DNA of 64,000 bases from Aphrophora alni (lineage: Eukaryota > Arthropoda > Insecta > Hemiptera > Aphrophoridae): contig OY740772.1 of NCBI GenBank assembly GCA_963513935.1, positions 13,548,098-13,612,097 on the forward strand, given 5' to 3'. Below are positions 43,451-56,421 of this stretch, one piece after another. Position 1 is the first letter of the stretch, and every line of letters begins with the position of its first letter. The position numbers and the translations under genes are program-made. The notes beneath the pieces are model-generated. The model was not told where the DNA came from. It saw nothing but the letters and a program-made list of their open reading frames with translations, and did no database searches.

Positions 43451-45659
43451 ACTTGGTATTTGCAAGAATTATGAGAATTTATATTATTAATTGAAACTGT
43501 CAAATTTATAATTTTTTGTGTAATGAAAATGAACAGACTGTCAAACGTAAACATATATTTATTTTCATTGTTTTTTATTACAACTAAATTAATAATTAGT
43601 AAATTGTTATACTGATACAAAAGTATGTAACTAATACTTTTAAAAAATCTATATCAATAGTTCCTCTTGAACAAAAACTATCTGAAAGTGAAGTTTATTT
43701 AATGTACAATATTAAACATTTTTATAATTATTAGAAATAGTTACACTAATAATATTAAAAGTCACTATCAAACATTAAACCTTTTCTGATAACCACAAAA
43801 TGAATTTAAAAAATCATATCTTTGATCACTTAACTGAATAATCAGTTTGGTCCATGCCTACAGGATCCGATGGAAAATATTAGTTTTAACTCTATATGCC
43901 TTACTTCAGGGCGGTTTTGCTATGGGATTGACACAAACTAACACTAGATTCATACAGAGTTCAAGAATCAGAACAACAAACCAATAGAACATATATAGTC
44001 ACATTTAGTTCAACAAACACACACATCACATTTAAAATTGTTGTATATACACATAACCCAACACACGGGTTTCAATGTTGTACTAACCTTTATTGATGCA
44101 TTAATCTTGTTTACGTGTACACTTGTCCGTCTACTCCATATTAATTCAAACAAAACTTTGTAGAAACAAAAACAAGACTGCGAGCACTATACTTAAAATA
44201 CAGGTATTTATGAAATATATTTATTATACCCAGTCCAGTAAGGCAAACAAAAATAAATAACATATGTATACGAAACCTTCTTATGCACTATTGAAAATTT
44301 AACCCTCATGGGCTCATTTATAATGAGTAAGAGCTTGTCAATTCCAAACATGCCTAGCTGGATTTACACCTTTTACATGTATTCTTAGGTTAGACAATAA
44401 ATGTATCAATGTCACAGCTCATAAGGTTTAAATAATGGGGCTGACCTGCACTGGAGAATCTGTAGGTATTAACCCAAAAAAAAGTGTCACATTGGTTAAA
44501 GATCGAAGTGTATGAAATAGAGTTTTATACAATCCAGATTAAAGTGTGTAATTGGGCATATGAAAGCAATAACAAAACAAAATCTTGATGCCAAGGGTTA
44601 ACACAAAGTTGAGAGACCAACTTTGTTGCAGTGGGGGGGGGGGGGGGTGAAAGTATTATTATAACATATTCTAACAGGAAAGTACAACAAGGCTCTTTAT
44701 ACACTAAACATAATATATTGGGAGATGCTGCAGTCCTGATTTTAGAAAAGAAGTGGGGCCGTTTTGAGTCGGGATACACATAGTCCAAACCTAAGAGAGG
44801 GGAGTCAAGGGATACAACATTTGACTGCTTTTCCCGACTTAATAACCAAGGTTGTTTTCAGTCCTTTACTTTTAGTATAATGTAGTCTACTTACAAATTC
44901 CCTTTGCTATGTGTACATAAACTATGCATACATGCATTTCATACTTTTCAATTTGTAATTTTTCAGTGAAATAGTGTATTCAATGACAACATATTTCTTT
45001 TTAAATCCGTTTATATTATCATTCTTGATGAAATAATGTTCCAAGACTTGTAAAACACTATGGTTAATTTTATATATTTTTTTTATTTAGGATATTTTGG
45101 GTATTTAGAGGTCAGATACATCCCATCCAAATCAATGTAAAATTCAAACTCAGTATTCCAAAATACAAAAATGTCACAAAATATAAATACAAAAGTATCA
45201 CAAAATGAAACAGTAATAAAATCAAATTATTCATCAAATGTTTTCACTCATTGGAAAACCCCTTTTTTACTATCCTCTGTCTTTTAATCTATAATTTAGT
45301 CGACCTGTTGAACATGGTATACTACAACAAACTACAAAGTTCTTCAAATAATGTGTAACAATCACTTTTTATCCTTCAACCAAATAAAACATTTGATTGT
45401 CTTTAAAAAATTTACAGATATGATACTGACACCTTGATTAGGTAGGTACCAGTATGGCAAGTATATCTGTTGGTGTTTTTTTTTTTTTTTTTTTTTTTTG
45501 TTAAGTTTTAGTTATTTTTATTTTAGTATTTTATTTTAAGGTTTGTTTTTTTAAGTAATCCTTAATAAAATAAGTTAATGGTCACTGTCTTGGCCCTCAA
45601 TGAGCACTGTGGTAAATTTTACAATATTGTAGCCTAAACATTAAGTCCCCTATCATATG
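43451..45659. other. Intergenic sequence with a minus copy of the 250-bp repeat, poly(G) and poly(T)
   Basis: About 44290-44420 is a partial minus copy of the ~250-bp interspersed family (CTAGCTGGATTTACACCTTT, then TACATGTATTCTTAGGTTAG). There is a 15-nt G run at 44633-44647 and a 24-nt T run at 45476-45499. About 44945-44985 (TTTTCAATTTGTAATTTTTC) recurs in reverse complement near 54145-54180. Confidence 0.5.
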
Positions 45660-45890
45660 TTGAGTACAATAACACAACACAAATATACTTTTGGCAAAAA
45701 TTTATTAGCCTTTGTTATTACAGTTTACTGACGTACATTTCAGTAACCAAGTTACCGTCATCGGAGGGGTCTAAACTAATATTCATTGTTTACCGGATGT
45801 ACATCAGGTACGGTAACTGTAATAACATATGCTAATATATTTTTGAAAAAAAGTTTATTTGTGTTGTATTATTGTACCTAATTTATGGTA
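45660..45890. repeat. PLE-type foldback, ~95-bp arms
   Basis: Left (TACAATAACACAACACAAAT, then TTGTTATTACAGTT) and right (AACTGTAATAACA, then TTTGTGTTGTATTATTGTA) arms pair. One arm ends in a hammerhead-like motif on the minus strand. The structure looks like two head-to-head ends of a terminal repeat. Confidence 0.68.
45722..45777 (-). ncRNA. Hammerhead-like motif, third family
   Basis: Minus strand: AGTTTA (outer stem I), CT, core CCGATGA, C, stem II GGTAAC-TTG-GTTACT, GAAA. Stem III is self-complementary ATGTACGT, then C at the cleavage position, AG and TAAACT. Both outer hexamers pair fully. The layout is identical to the 21.7-kb motif, with an extra pyrimidine before stem II. Confidence 0.55.
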
Positions 45891-45899
45891 GTGAACTTA

Positions 45900-47230
45900 G
45901 TGTTTACAATTTTATTAGATAAAAAAAATGTAATAGTCATAATTTCTTTATTAATTTAGCCTAATAGACTAAACTATCAAAATTAAATAAAGTTGAGGGT
46001 TATGTCGCTTTTCAACTGTTACTTGGCAGCGATGAAGGTATGTTTGTTAGGATCCGTAAGATTATGTGAACTGGAATGACATCGGTTTAGTACCTAACAC
46101 TAAAAACAAGCTACAGATTATTTTACAAACAAATTTATTCTACAATAAAGTGGTTTTGTAAGTTATTTGTAGAAAATAATAGAAATTCCAAATGGGAGAT
46201 TCTTTTATCAGTGAATAACGAAAGTAAAGTTGCGGAGCTTGGTAGCCATTACTTGGCGTCACACTAAAACTTATCTTATAGTCCAACAGTTACGAACACA
46301 CTGACTGTTTAACAAATTAGCTGACAACATGACAAATTTAATAAAAAATTTTATTAAATGAAAATACATATAATAATTTCATTCTTTATAAAATCATCAA
46401 TAATTAACTAAAATATCACAATTAAAGTTGAGGGACTACATCGCTTTTGAACTGTTACTTTTAACAGCAATATATGTTTGTTATTATCTGTAAGTATATA
46501 TGTGAATAATTTGAAGCGAAATCTGTGTAGTAACTAACAACAAAATCATATAATTTTACAAACAAATTTATTCCATAAACATAATGGTTTTGTAAGTTAT
46601 TTAAAATTATTAAAATTGAATAAATGATAGGAATACATTGGTAGATTCTTTTACCAGTGAATAACATAGGCAAATTTACTGTGCTCCATAGCTATTACTC
46701 GGCGTCACTTTAAATTGGTGATAAATGTCTTTATAGACATTAAAAATCTATAGGATTTTGACCATGATCAGTGCAGTAGGCCTAATTACTTTTAATAACT
46801 AGCTACAACACATATTGACCATTTAATAAATGTCGTCATTATAAAATCAATTTCTTAACATTTGATTAGATAAAAAAAATTTTGAAATGTCCTTTCTATA
46901 CCAAATCATTAATAATTTACAAAAAATGAAAATTAAAGTAAAGGTCTACGTCACGTAAGATCTGTTACTTGGCAGCAATGTATGTTGGTTAGCATGTAAA
47001 GGAATGTTTCGAATAATTGGCGTGAAACTGGTTTAGTAGTTTACAATAAAAACAAACCTCAGATTGTTTAACAAATTAATTCCACATCATAATGTAGTTT
47101 TGAAAGTTATTTACAATTATTGAAATTGAAAATAGTTGAATTACCGATTAGAAGATTGTTTTATCAATGAATAACGAAAGCACAATTGCAGTGTTTCATA
47201 GCTAATACTTGGCATATTTTAAGTTGAAAA
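45900..47230. repeat. Three diverged tandem copies of a ~450-500-bp unit
   Basis: Landmarks AAAGTTGAGGG, CTGTTACTT, TTTTACAAACAAATTTATTC, TAATG(G/T)(G/T)TTTTG(T/A)AAGTTATTT, CAGTGAATAAC and TTACT(T/C)GGC start units at about 45991, 46436 and 46937 (spacing 445 and 501). The third is the most diverged. No coding; origin unknown. Confidence 0.72.
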
Positions 47231-47399
47231 TAAACGTCTTTATAGTCCTTTAAAAATCTATCTTCAAGATTTATTCTCACAGAGGAAGCTCTTACTCGCC
47301 AAGTCCGTCTGGCTATCTTCAAGAATTCCTGCAGCACCTTCCCTTGTTCATTCTTGGTCCACTGACCAAGTTTCCTCCCACCCAAGGGTTTATATCATA

Positions 47400-49550
47400 T
47401 CATATAATTTTTATTGCACAAAATACATTCAGAAAGAATAGGTGCAGAGTCATTTACATCACTATAACTAATAAATTATAAAATTCATTCTTCACATTTC
47501 AGAGAAGATTATTAAAGTATTCATCTGTACTATAATTTTTTTTACAACTTTTGCTCTTTTAAAACAAGCAAGACTGAGAGTCTTATACATTTGCGGCAAA
47601 CAGTTAGACAATTTTACTCCTACATATTATGGACTATTTTCAAACAGCTTTAGACGATGGCATAGAAATCTGTAATTTTCATTAACTCTAGTACAGTACT
47701 ATACCCATGCTTAAAACCGTTTTTTACAAAGCCTGCTTTATTTTTGTGGGCCCAGACTAAAGTTTCATAAATATAATGTCCTGGCAACGTAAGTATGTTA
47801 CAATCTCTAAAAAGGACCCCACAACTTATTTCTCTGCCTATACCAGAAAGAGAAATTTACTCTGGAGGGTTCTTGAAAATTTAAGTGGAAACCATTACAT
47901 TACAACATATGAGAAGATTATGATGACTCGTGAAACAATGAGAAGATTCAAATCCGGAATCTCTGTAAAAACTCCCTCAAAAACTGATTTTTCAATTACA
48001 AAAGATAAGTCATTTCTTGAATTATACTGGTATGAATCGTGCACCAGAATACATGATCCACCTCTACCTTTCTTAATCCTTATAAAAACGTCGGCAACAT
48101 TGGAACCTCTTACACACTTCAATAACTCTATAGAACTCGCAGTTAACCAATGTTTGCAAAACGAGATAACTTTAATATTCTCCTTGCTACTGTCTAAAAA
48201 CAACAATATCTCAGCAATTTTATCCAGATTTACACCTTGAACATTATAATGTAGAAAAAACTCTAAACCATTTTCACTCCTACAATCTACAGCAATCAAG
48301 TTATTCTGCCTAGTCTTTGTCAATTTATCCCTATAAAAGAATCTTCTTTACACCTACTGGCAACTTTTGAAATTTTTCCAGTCTGTAACCATTGTTCTAG
48401 GGCTGTAGTTTTCTTTTACCTTGTTTGAATTGGTCCAAGGATATGTGTGGTTCTTGAGTCTTTGTTACTTTAGGCTTGACTATTAGCCATTTCTCTAATA
48501 CAGTCAGTTTTTTGGCGCATTTGCTTACACTTTTTGAATTCAACACCAATTCAGCAAGTCTACTTACTATCCTATGTTTACCTTTTAAATTAACATGATC
48601 ACTCTTTGTATAATAGTATTCCGATAGTCTCTCATTTATGAAATTTATGGCTATGTTTGCGGCATTTTTATTATAGCACTTATTTATTGAAGAATGAATA
48701 AAGTCATTTGCAATATCAACAAGTCACTTCCTTAACATAGAATTTGTTTCAGATCTTAGGATAGTATTTTCAATTAAATTTGTTTGAATAGAACTGGGAA
48801 GAAGTTCTTCTAGAGATTCCTTCCGAGCGATACAAAATTATAAATGATCATTGAGTTAGATTTTTAGCAACCAAGTTTGCCGACTCAACTATTTTTTTTT
48901 AATGTTGCTCCAGGTTGTACAAAGCCTGTTACCTCAAAGCTTTGACCTAAATTTTCAGAGAGTAAATTTGACAAGTTATGGCCATTGCTATCTCCCACAA
49001 TTATAATTTTCTTCTTAGAATGCAAGAGACTAGCACTGGCAGTTTTCTCGCCAGAGTTGTTTCTGATTGTTGCTAAGTTTTTTTTCCATTTTTGGGGACT
49101 TTTGGAAGACAGTTACACATATTCGGGATAGTAGGCTATATATCTGTTTGCGATAAAAGAAGTACCTTTAGAAGGCATTTGAGGCAACAACTCATTTTGA
49201 TCTGCAAGTAAAGAAAACCTATTTTGGGTAACCAACTGTTGTGAAATTACTTTATTTTTTATGTGGGTCTGTTTATTTATTTTTCCTTTGTTTCTTTAAT
49301 GCAGATGAACCCAACCGCAATCATCCTCTGATAATTTCCTTATATCCCTCAAAAGTCTTTCATTATCTTCTTCTGATTTTAAAACTTTGTTTCAGATATG
49401 TATTTTGTTTCAAAACACTATCCAATTCATTACCTAACATTAATAGTTCATTCGTCACCCTTTTCACTTCAGTCCTCAGAAATCCAACTTGATCAAAACC
49501 ACAAAATACTGAAGAATTTATTGTACTATTCATGTTAATCTTTTACAGAA
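47400..49550 (-). mobile_element. CR1-like LINE with most of its reverse transcriptase deleted
   Basis: Minus strand, 5' to 3'. ORF1 starts at about 49533 (MNSTINSSVFCGFDQVGFLR, coiled-coil-like). It has an SGNH-esterase-like part, KKKIIIVGDSNGHNL near 49025-48990, with SDHVNLKGKH near 48600 (Asp and His of the triad). ORF2 then opens with an apurinic endonuclease domain (48323-47895; HYNVQG, HWLTASS, GRGGSCILV). At about 47880 it jumps to the ORF2 C-terminus (LFRDCNILTLPGHYIYETLV, HRLKLFENSP) and the 3' end. An esterase in ORF1 is a known CR1 feature. The acid before HWL is Lys, where Glu is usual. Frameshifts present. Confidence 0.72.
47895..48323 (-). pseudogene. LINE ORF2 endonuclease domain, truncated
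   Basis: A 142-codon minus frame. FFLHYNVQGVNLDKIAEI is followed by VISFCKHWLTASSIELL and GRGGSCILVHDSYQYNSR, then LLIVSR. It matches the N-terminal half of LINE apurinic-type endonucleases (HxNVxxLxxKxxEL, ExWL, GGVxIxV). The ExWL Glu is Lys here and the second half is missing, so it should be inactive. The plus-strand frame 47776-48240 is its shadow. Confidence 0.72.
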
Positions 49551-50487
49551 CAACAATACAATAAACAAAACAGTCAAAAAAGACCTGCACTGAGTTACAG
49601 ATTGTTAGTATCTAATATTTTCAATGGAAGTACACCAATTGCCCAAAAAACTATCCCTACAATTTATATGAATAGTTCAAACAACACAAAAGATTTAATC
49701 ATTACTCAAACAATATATTTGTTTAGGACAAATGTTTGAACTGAGATTGGCACTGGGCCAAAAGTCCACCCTGTCAGATACAGATCATTTGTATTTTTTC
49801 TTCTCAATTTTCCTTCTTTTCCAAGTAAAAATTTGTCAATGTACTTACAATTTCTAAATGCCTGTAATTTGGTATTTCTCTTGATACAAACCACTTCAAA
49901 AACAGCTCACTTAAAAGTTAAAACCACAATCTTTAAAGAGCTTCTCAACACACATCCAGTTGCGTAGTACATTACAGCAAAAGAATTCGATTGTCTAGCC
50001 AAGAAAGATTAGGATCAAAGGACAAAGTATAAGGACAGAAGAGTTGTATTATAAATAACGACAACATAACTTCTTCCAACAAAAACTTCGAATTATTTAT
50101 TTATAAAAAACAGTTTGAACCATCAAATCGTTGCTCTCTATTCTAGCTATATTAAAAATCAATATTTTGTTTAATAATTCAAAACCGTTGCTACTAGGCC
50201 AAATTCAGTGTCGGTTATAATTGTTGGTAAACTGTACATCAAACACCAATGGTACCAATCTGGAAAATAAATTGAATCATCTTCAAAATAATATTGAGAT
50301 GAAAATAAAAATGAGATATGAAGAATTATTAGGAATACAGGAAGGAAAAACTGAGGTTTCGGATAATGAAGGAGTCTGGTTGGATGAAGGATAAATGTAA
50401 AAGATGAGATGGGTTTGAGGAGGTTATTGAATGTAGAAGGACACCAGAAATGTAATGTTTAGATATGTACAATACATTAAAATATTA
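49551..50487. other. Possible LINE 5' UTR, then unassigned sequence
   Basis: The first few hundred bases are directly upstream of the LINE ORF1 and may be its 5' UTR. No motif confirms this. The rest is AT-rich with no recognised content. Confidence 0.35.
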
Positions 50488-50889
50488 CAGTAGAACCCCT
50501 CTAATCTGCCCTCGGGTGGTCCATTACTCCGGTTAATCCGACCGTGCCCAAGCTCGCGATATTGTGCCGACTTGCCGATGACTCACGGCTCGTCTGGCGC
50601 CATTCTTTCCGGTTTGTTATCGCTTTCCCCCTTCAGTGCTGTGTCATCTCGATTAAGTGCTGTGTCATCTCTCGTGTTGTTTCTATTGATTTGATATCGT
50701 ACTTGCAAAGTTTATACATAGACTTTATTATATAGACTTTTAAACGTTTATATATCACTTATTTCACTTAAAAAAAAATCTCTTTATATAATATGTAATA
50801 AATATTGACTTTTTTCGGATAATCTGACCTTTTTTGCGTTCCGACCATGCCTCCAGTCCCGAAGGTGACGGATTAGAGGGGTTCTACTG
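50488..50889. mobile_element. Tigger/pogo MITE, 402 bp
   Basis: Starts CAGTAGAACCCCTCTAATC and ends GATTAGAGGGGTTCTACTG, a near-perfect inverted terminal repeat of about 19 bp. TA is duplicated at 50486-50487 and 50890-50891. The interior is GC-richer near the left end and has no transposase. Confidence 0.88.
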
Positions 50890-52261
50890 TAAGTCTTAAA
50901 TACATTTTTAGTTATATTTGTGTATTAGCATTACTGAGATTATATTATTGCTTTTAGCATATTTTTTATAGCAATATTTTTTAGTAGTTACAAACCATAT
51001 TTGAAAACAGATTGCTTTTACTATTACCTTGGTTAAATTTGTTAATCAGAGAAAAAATAAATAGTTTATTAAATATCAGTAATCTTATATATTTGACTAA
51101 TAATTTAACTTAAAAGATCTCTTGCATTAACTGCAATTTAATAAATAAATTTTATGCATACTATATTATCTAACACCAACATAATAGAAAATACCACAGT
51201 TATGACTGAAAAATATTTTTTTATCGTATTTTCAACTTGGTTGACACTTTATCATTTTATATTACAACATGTGTTTCACTATCATTGGGGGTTTGTTTAT
51301 CTAATAAGAAAATTATAAAATGTGAACAAGACAGAAAATACAATTAAAAAGTCATAGAAGTATAGGATCCAAAAATTGGTATTGTCTAAATTTTCACAAC
51401 TAAACTTTCAATAAGATAAAGTCTATCAAAAATTCATAGTTGTTCATAACTGGAAATTTTCAGTTAATGTTTTAATTTATTAATAAAATAGATATAATAA
51501 ACTAAAATTATTATTGTCTAGAAAAGTATTAAATTTTAATCTTAAAAAGAGATAAAATTTTTAATTACAATGACAACAAAAAAGTTTTTTTCTTCATAAA
51601 CTACTAAAATGAAATGTACAATTAATAATGACTGAACAGTTATAGACACTTATTTTTAAAAAATTTCTTATGATTATATGAAAATTTGAACATAAAAATA
51701 AATACTGTATTAAAAAGATGACACTAGGGCCTTATGTCAACATTATTTTAGGCTTTGATAAAGATCAAAATCAAAACATTGTTCATACTTGAAATTGAAA
51801 TCGAGCTGAATAATGACAAGCATACCTGATTTAGGTGGCTCACTACCACCACCATGACTACTGTAATGGTGGTGGTAGTGAGATGGGTTGGAATGGCAAG
51901 ATGGTAAGTGATGATTGATGATGTACTAGAGATGGTTTATAGATATTTTGAAACTGATGCCGAAGTTCTTTTCTAGATGGGGGATAATAACATTAATATA
52001 AAAGAATGAAATGTTATAACAATGAATAAATGTAACAAAATCAAAAATATATTAGTGGTATTATTAGTCCAAATATCATAATTATGTTAATTTTGCAATA
52101 AAACCTTGAAACTGTAGCTAAATATGAGATCTTTCAATAGATATCATGATGTTTAATTATATTTATTTAAACATACCATCTAACATTGACTTAACAAAAC
52201 TGTATAAGACTGTAATATCTTTAATTTGACAAATACCCGACTTCAATTTAGGCTGATTGGT

Positions 52262-52265
<4 letters not shown>
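50890..52265. other. Intergenic sequence with one perfect short hairpin
   Basis: AT-rich. At 51839-51882 two exact 17-bp arms (CTCACTACCACCACCAT and complement) flank a 10-nt loop. Nothing else was recognised. Confidence 0.55.

Positions 52266-52303
<38 letters not shown>
52266..52303. repeat. (AT)n microsatellite, ~19 units
   Basis: Uninterrupted alternating AT run of 38 nt. Confidence 0.95.
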
Positions 52304-52305
<2 letters not shown>

Positions 52306-55300
52306 TCTTTTTTCCCAAAGCTGTAAAATGAACATATAGGGCCTACAAAATTATTTCTCACAAAACTATTTTACAACAGCTGCCATTTTAAAATATACCT
52401 TCCGTCTTTCTTTACCAATAAACTAGTCCAAGTTATTGTAGAAATATAGACTGGAACAAAATAAAATCAAAACTTCTACAGTAGTAGCACACATTTAAAA
52501 AAAATTATAAGAAATTGATTAAACTCTGAAAACATATATTGTGGATTATGATCCATGCTCGTTCTATGACCCTGGGTAAGTTTGCACACCTTTTATTAAA
52601 AAACAACAGATAGTTTCCGTTCTTTATAATTTTTTATAAATTTTATTAGCTAAAAGTAAAATTTTAAGAGTCAGGACCAATACAAAATATCCCGACAAGT
52701 ATAATGTGAGTAATGAAAAGATTGACGAACTTCATTAAAATTCTAGCCCTTTAAAAATTATTATCTAGCTGCGCCTGATAAATAAATCAACTAAAATAAT
52801 TATGGTCTAATAAAAAATGAACTGTGATCTTACCAAGTGTTAGTTGACCTAATGTATTGCCATCATTGTTAAGTTTGTGTAGAAACGCTCTTGTAGTAAG
52901 TAGATTGAAATAACCTAGCCCTTATCTTTTGTCAATTTGTTTTATGAATACATATTGCGTATCCAGAAACTAAAAAGCACACATTTTTAACTAGGCCTCC
53001 CACACTACTTATACAAGATGATAATATCTTTAACGACCAGGACCTTGGTATAATGTGAACTATTATATAAAATATAATAAAACTGAAAAGTTTTAGCAGA
53101 AATATCCTTTTTGAGATCCTTCCAGTCCAAAAAAAAGTGTATACAGGAATGATGACTGCCTGTGGTGTGGTTTTCAACCGAAATGTGTGGATAGATTTCA
53201 ATCAAATTGTATGTAGGCATGCATTATTAACAAAAAAATAATAATGAACTTTAATCACGGCCACTTAGAACTTGATTTCAAACAAATAATATTGAAACTT
53301 AGAGCCAGTTTATAGCAGAACCGAAGCAAGCACAGGCTGGTAATTATTTAGTGGGTAATTATACAGATTTTTTTTTTTTTTAATTGTCAATTATTTTATT
53401 ACATACCTTATTTTGAAATTGTGATAAATTGAAAATATTCTTTTTTCAAAGGCCCAAAGATATAACATACATTTCAAATTCTACACAATTAAAAAATATC
53501 AGTTAGGTTAGAAATTCACTTCAGCTCTTTTAAAAAGTGTAAACTTACTGCCATAAGCTATACAAATTGTTAATATTTTTTTAATGTACACGCCCTAACT
53601 AGGTTTACCTGAAGTCTCTTAATCCAAAGCAATGCAATGCAATACTGACACAATTTTTTCCAAAGTTTACACATTCAAAAGACTTGTAACTGAACATTTT
53701 GAGAATGCAGTGAGTTATTATTTACATATTTTTGGCAGAGCAACAAAACAAGAAAGTAATTCAAAAATATCATTTTTTGAAGAAAATATTTATTAAAATA
53801 GGAAAGAAAACTCACCTTACTAATTATGATGCCCTTCTCCAAAATTAATTGTAAATATTTGTAAACCAAATAGATGAAAAACAGAAACCGCGCAAAGCAA
53901 CCTGGGACTTTAGATTACGTAGGCTTTCTTGATTGAATGAGAGCTGAGCATTTGCAGTTTTTGTCAATAAACCAAGATGTGAATTGAGATAATAATAATG
54001 ATTAAATTAATTGTAATAATTTATAATGTAAAATAAATTACTATCGAATTAAAAATATTAAATTTAATATTTGGGATTTTTTCATAAATATTATATCCAG
54101 TAAATTCAAAATAATAATTATATAATATTAAAACGTAGAATTTACTTTTTCACTGAAAAATTACAAATTGAAAACCATGAAATGGACGATGCGTAGATTA
54201 TAATAATTTCTCTATTTGTCATCACAGAAATGTGGGGTTGATAGCATTAGGAACAACATTTAAATTTACGAATTATTATGTAATTAAGTGTGTTATAAGG
54301 TCAATACTAGAATAAAAAAAAATATACTTTTTTGCATTTAAAAAATTATTTTATGAAGACGAAAAACCTACTTGTCATTGCCTTAAAAATTGGCATAAAA
54401 TAGAGACACGCACTTTCCAATAGCCTACTCTAATAGTATCAGAATTCAAAGAGAACAAGAATTGATCATGAGACTTGATAGGAATGATAAGAGTAATCAT
54501 TGCTGTTACGACTACAGTATCATGATCTTTTTTCTTTTTTTTTAGTCTTCTAGTCTTATATTAACTTAAAACAAATACAATTTAACCAATAATAACTTAT
54601 CATCAAGAGTCAACCAAGGAAAAAATAGCTCCTACTTTATAGTAACTATTCTATGGACTAAATTAGCTAATTAATTACTTATTTCAACTAATCAATTAAT
54701 TTTTTTAAATACCTGATGAATAAACATCCAGTCCACGACTGAAAACCAGAAATGCCTGAGATAATACCAAGATTGGATTTCGTGAAGAGAACAACTGAAT
54801 TAATTTCATTGTTGTTTACGATATTGTTGAATTAGTCGTTTAGATTAATTATTTATGCTAAAAGACTTATCTTTACAATTAACTTTGACACATTTATTTT
54901 GTTCTTCTCGGGATGTGAATAAAATTCGAATCTCAACTGTATGGATGGTTAATCAAATGAATATTACTATTACGTCTAATTTAGCAATTATGTCGTACAA
55001 AATATTTCTAGATGTTTTTTGTCTTTTCTTATGTATCAAATTATGTTCAGGGTCATGATATAAAATTATTATGTAACTGACTCAACTGAATCTGAACTAT
55101 GAACTTAGACTTATCCCATTCAATAAATGTTTGAAATTCAACCAATAAGACATGCAGCGGTGGTCATACTATATGATGGTGTTTGAATTCGCCGTTAACC
55201 GTTAACGCAAAAAAATTACCCACACGCAAACATGTTACAAAATTCCCGCACCTTGAACAAAATCCTTCATGGTCATATTTGCCTCAAATTTATTAAAATA

Positions 55301-56106
55301 ACTGCCCAGGAGATAAAAATAGGCTCTTTAAACTGACAGAGTAGACATAATAGGGATTCACCTTACTCTTCATGTGAAAAAAAGTATACTATTAGAATTA
55401 CGTATTTTTTTCCTCTTTTTATTAGGTACCTCTGTTTCAACTACTGTATAATCACAGACAATATAAATATATAATATATATAATCTCTGACAACCGATAT
55501 CTAATGACCGAGGCTGAGGTGTGTAGGTATATTTGGAGTGGGAATATTTATTTGTTTCTAGTTACGGAAATTTTGAGTTGTGTGAGGGAGAAATTATATT
55601 TTGGTGTTTGACCCCTGTGATTGGTTGAATTGTCGCGCTTTTTCTCTAAGGTTTCATTCATTTCGTTGTGTAATTTCCGTTATTTTTGTTTGTTTTTTTG
55701 GATCTGGGATAGTAATGAACGTGAATAAATGTCATGAAATAATGTGAACTAAAATAATGTTTTTATGTTATAGTTTGTTTATTACTCTAGATAATAGTTT
55801 ATCGACTATCGTAGTGATACAAAAAGAATTATTGTGGTTAGGTATGGTATTAAACTAATCTTCTTTTAGAACTTGGGTGTTGACATTTCAGTTCCAAGTT
55901 TAATCTTATGTTACTGATCAGAACTAGATTATACAGGTAATATTAGTTCATAGAAACTCAAATTTATTAGGCTATATTACTGGTTAAAATCGTAAAAATA
56001 ATGTTATTTTCTTCACAACTTTATAATAACTAGGCCGATTTTTCTCTGTGTGTGTAGTTAAGTCCTAGTACCTTGCACTGTTTTATAAGGTATCGTGTAT
56101 TGTAGC
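52304..56106. other. Intergenic sequence; one diverged repeat
   Basis: About 54120-54270 is a partial, reverse-oriented relative of the 59.8-kb repeat (CTCTATTTGTCATCACAGAAATGTGGGGTTG). Otherwise AT-rich, without coding or RNA features I can support. Confidence 0.4.
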
Positions 56107-56406
56107 GGTAATTATGCATTGAAGGTCACCCTATTTTTTGAGATGCTAAAAACGATGCAAACATAAACTATTTACCTTGTATGTCATTAGTCTCACATTG
56201 TCATTATACACATTCATAATACAAATAAGCCTTAATTCCTTAGTTCAAAAAATGTGAGTTTCTTCAATATTAAATGGATTTTTACTCTTTAAAATTGTTT
56301 CACGTTATTAAACAATATCTAATTAATGACAACAAAAATAAATAGTTTAAGTTTCCATGATTTTTAGCAAGTAAAATTTGGAGGAAGCTTCAATACATAA
56401 TTATCT
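56107..56406. mobile_element. Small TIR element, copy A (300 bp)
   Basis: Begins GGTAATTATGC and ends CATAATTATC. Subterminal GCTAAAAACGATGCAAAC and AAACTATTTACCTTG are mirrored by AAATAGTTTAAG and CATGATTTTTAGC on the right. Closely related to copy B in the same orientation, 1 kb away. Confidence 0.68.
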
Positions 56407-56421
56407 TTTATTATATTTTTT

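Noticed and set aside
47776..48240. 154-codon plus-strand open frame
   Set aside because: Antisense shadow of the LINE endonuclease frame 47895-48323 on the minus strand, which has the recognisable domain.
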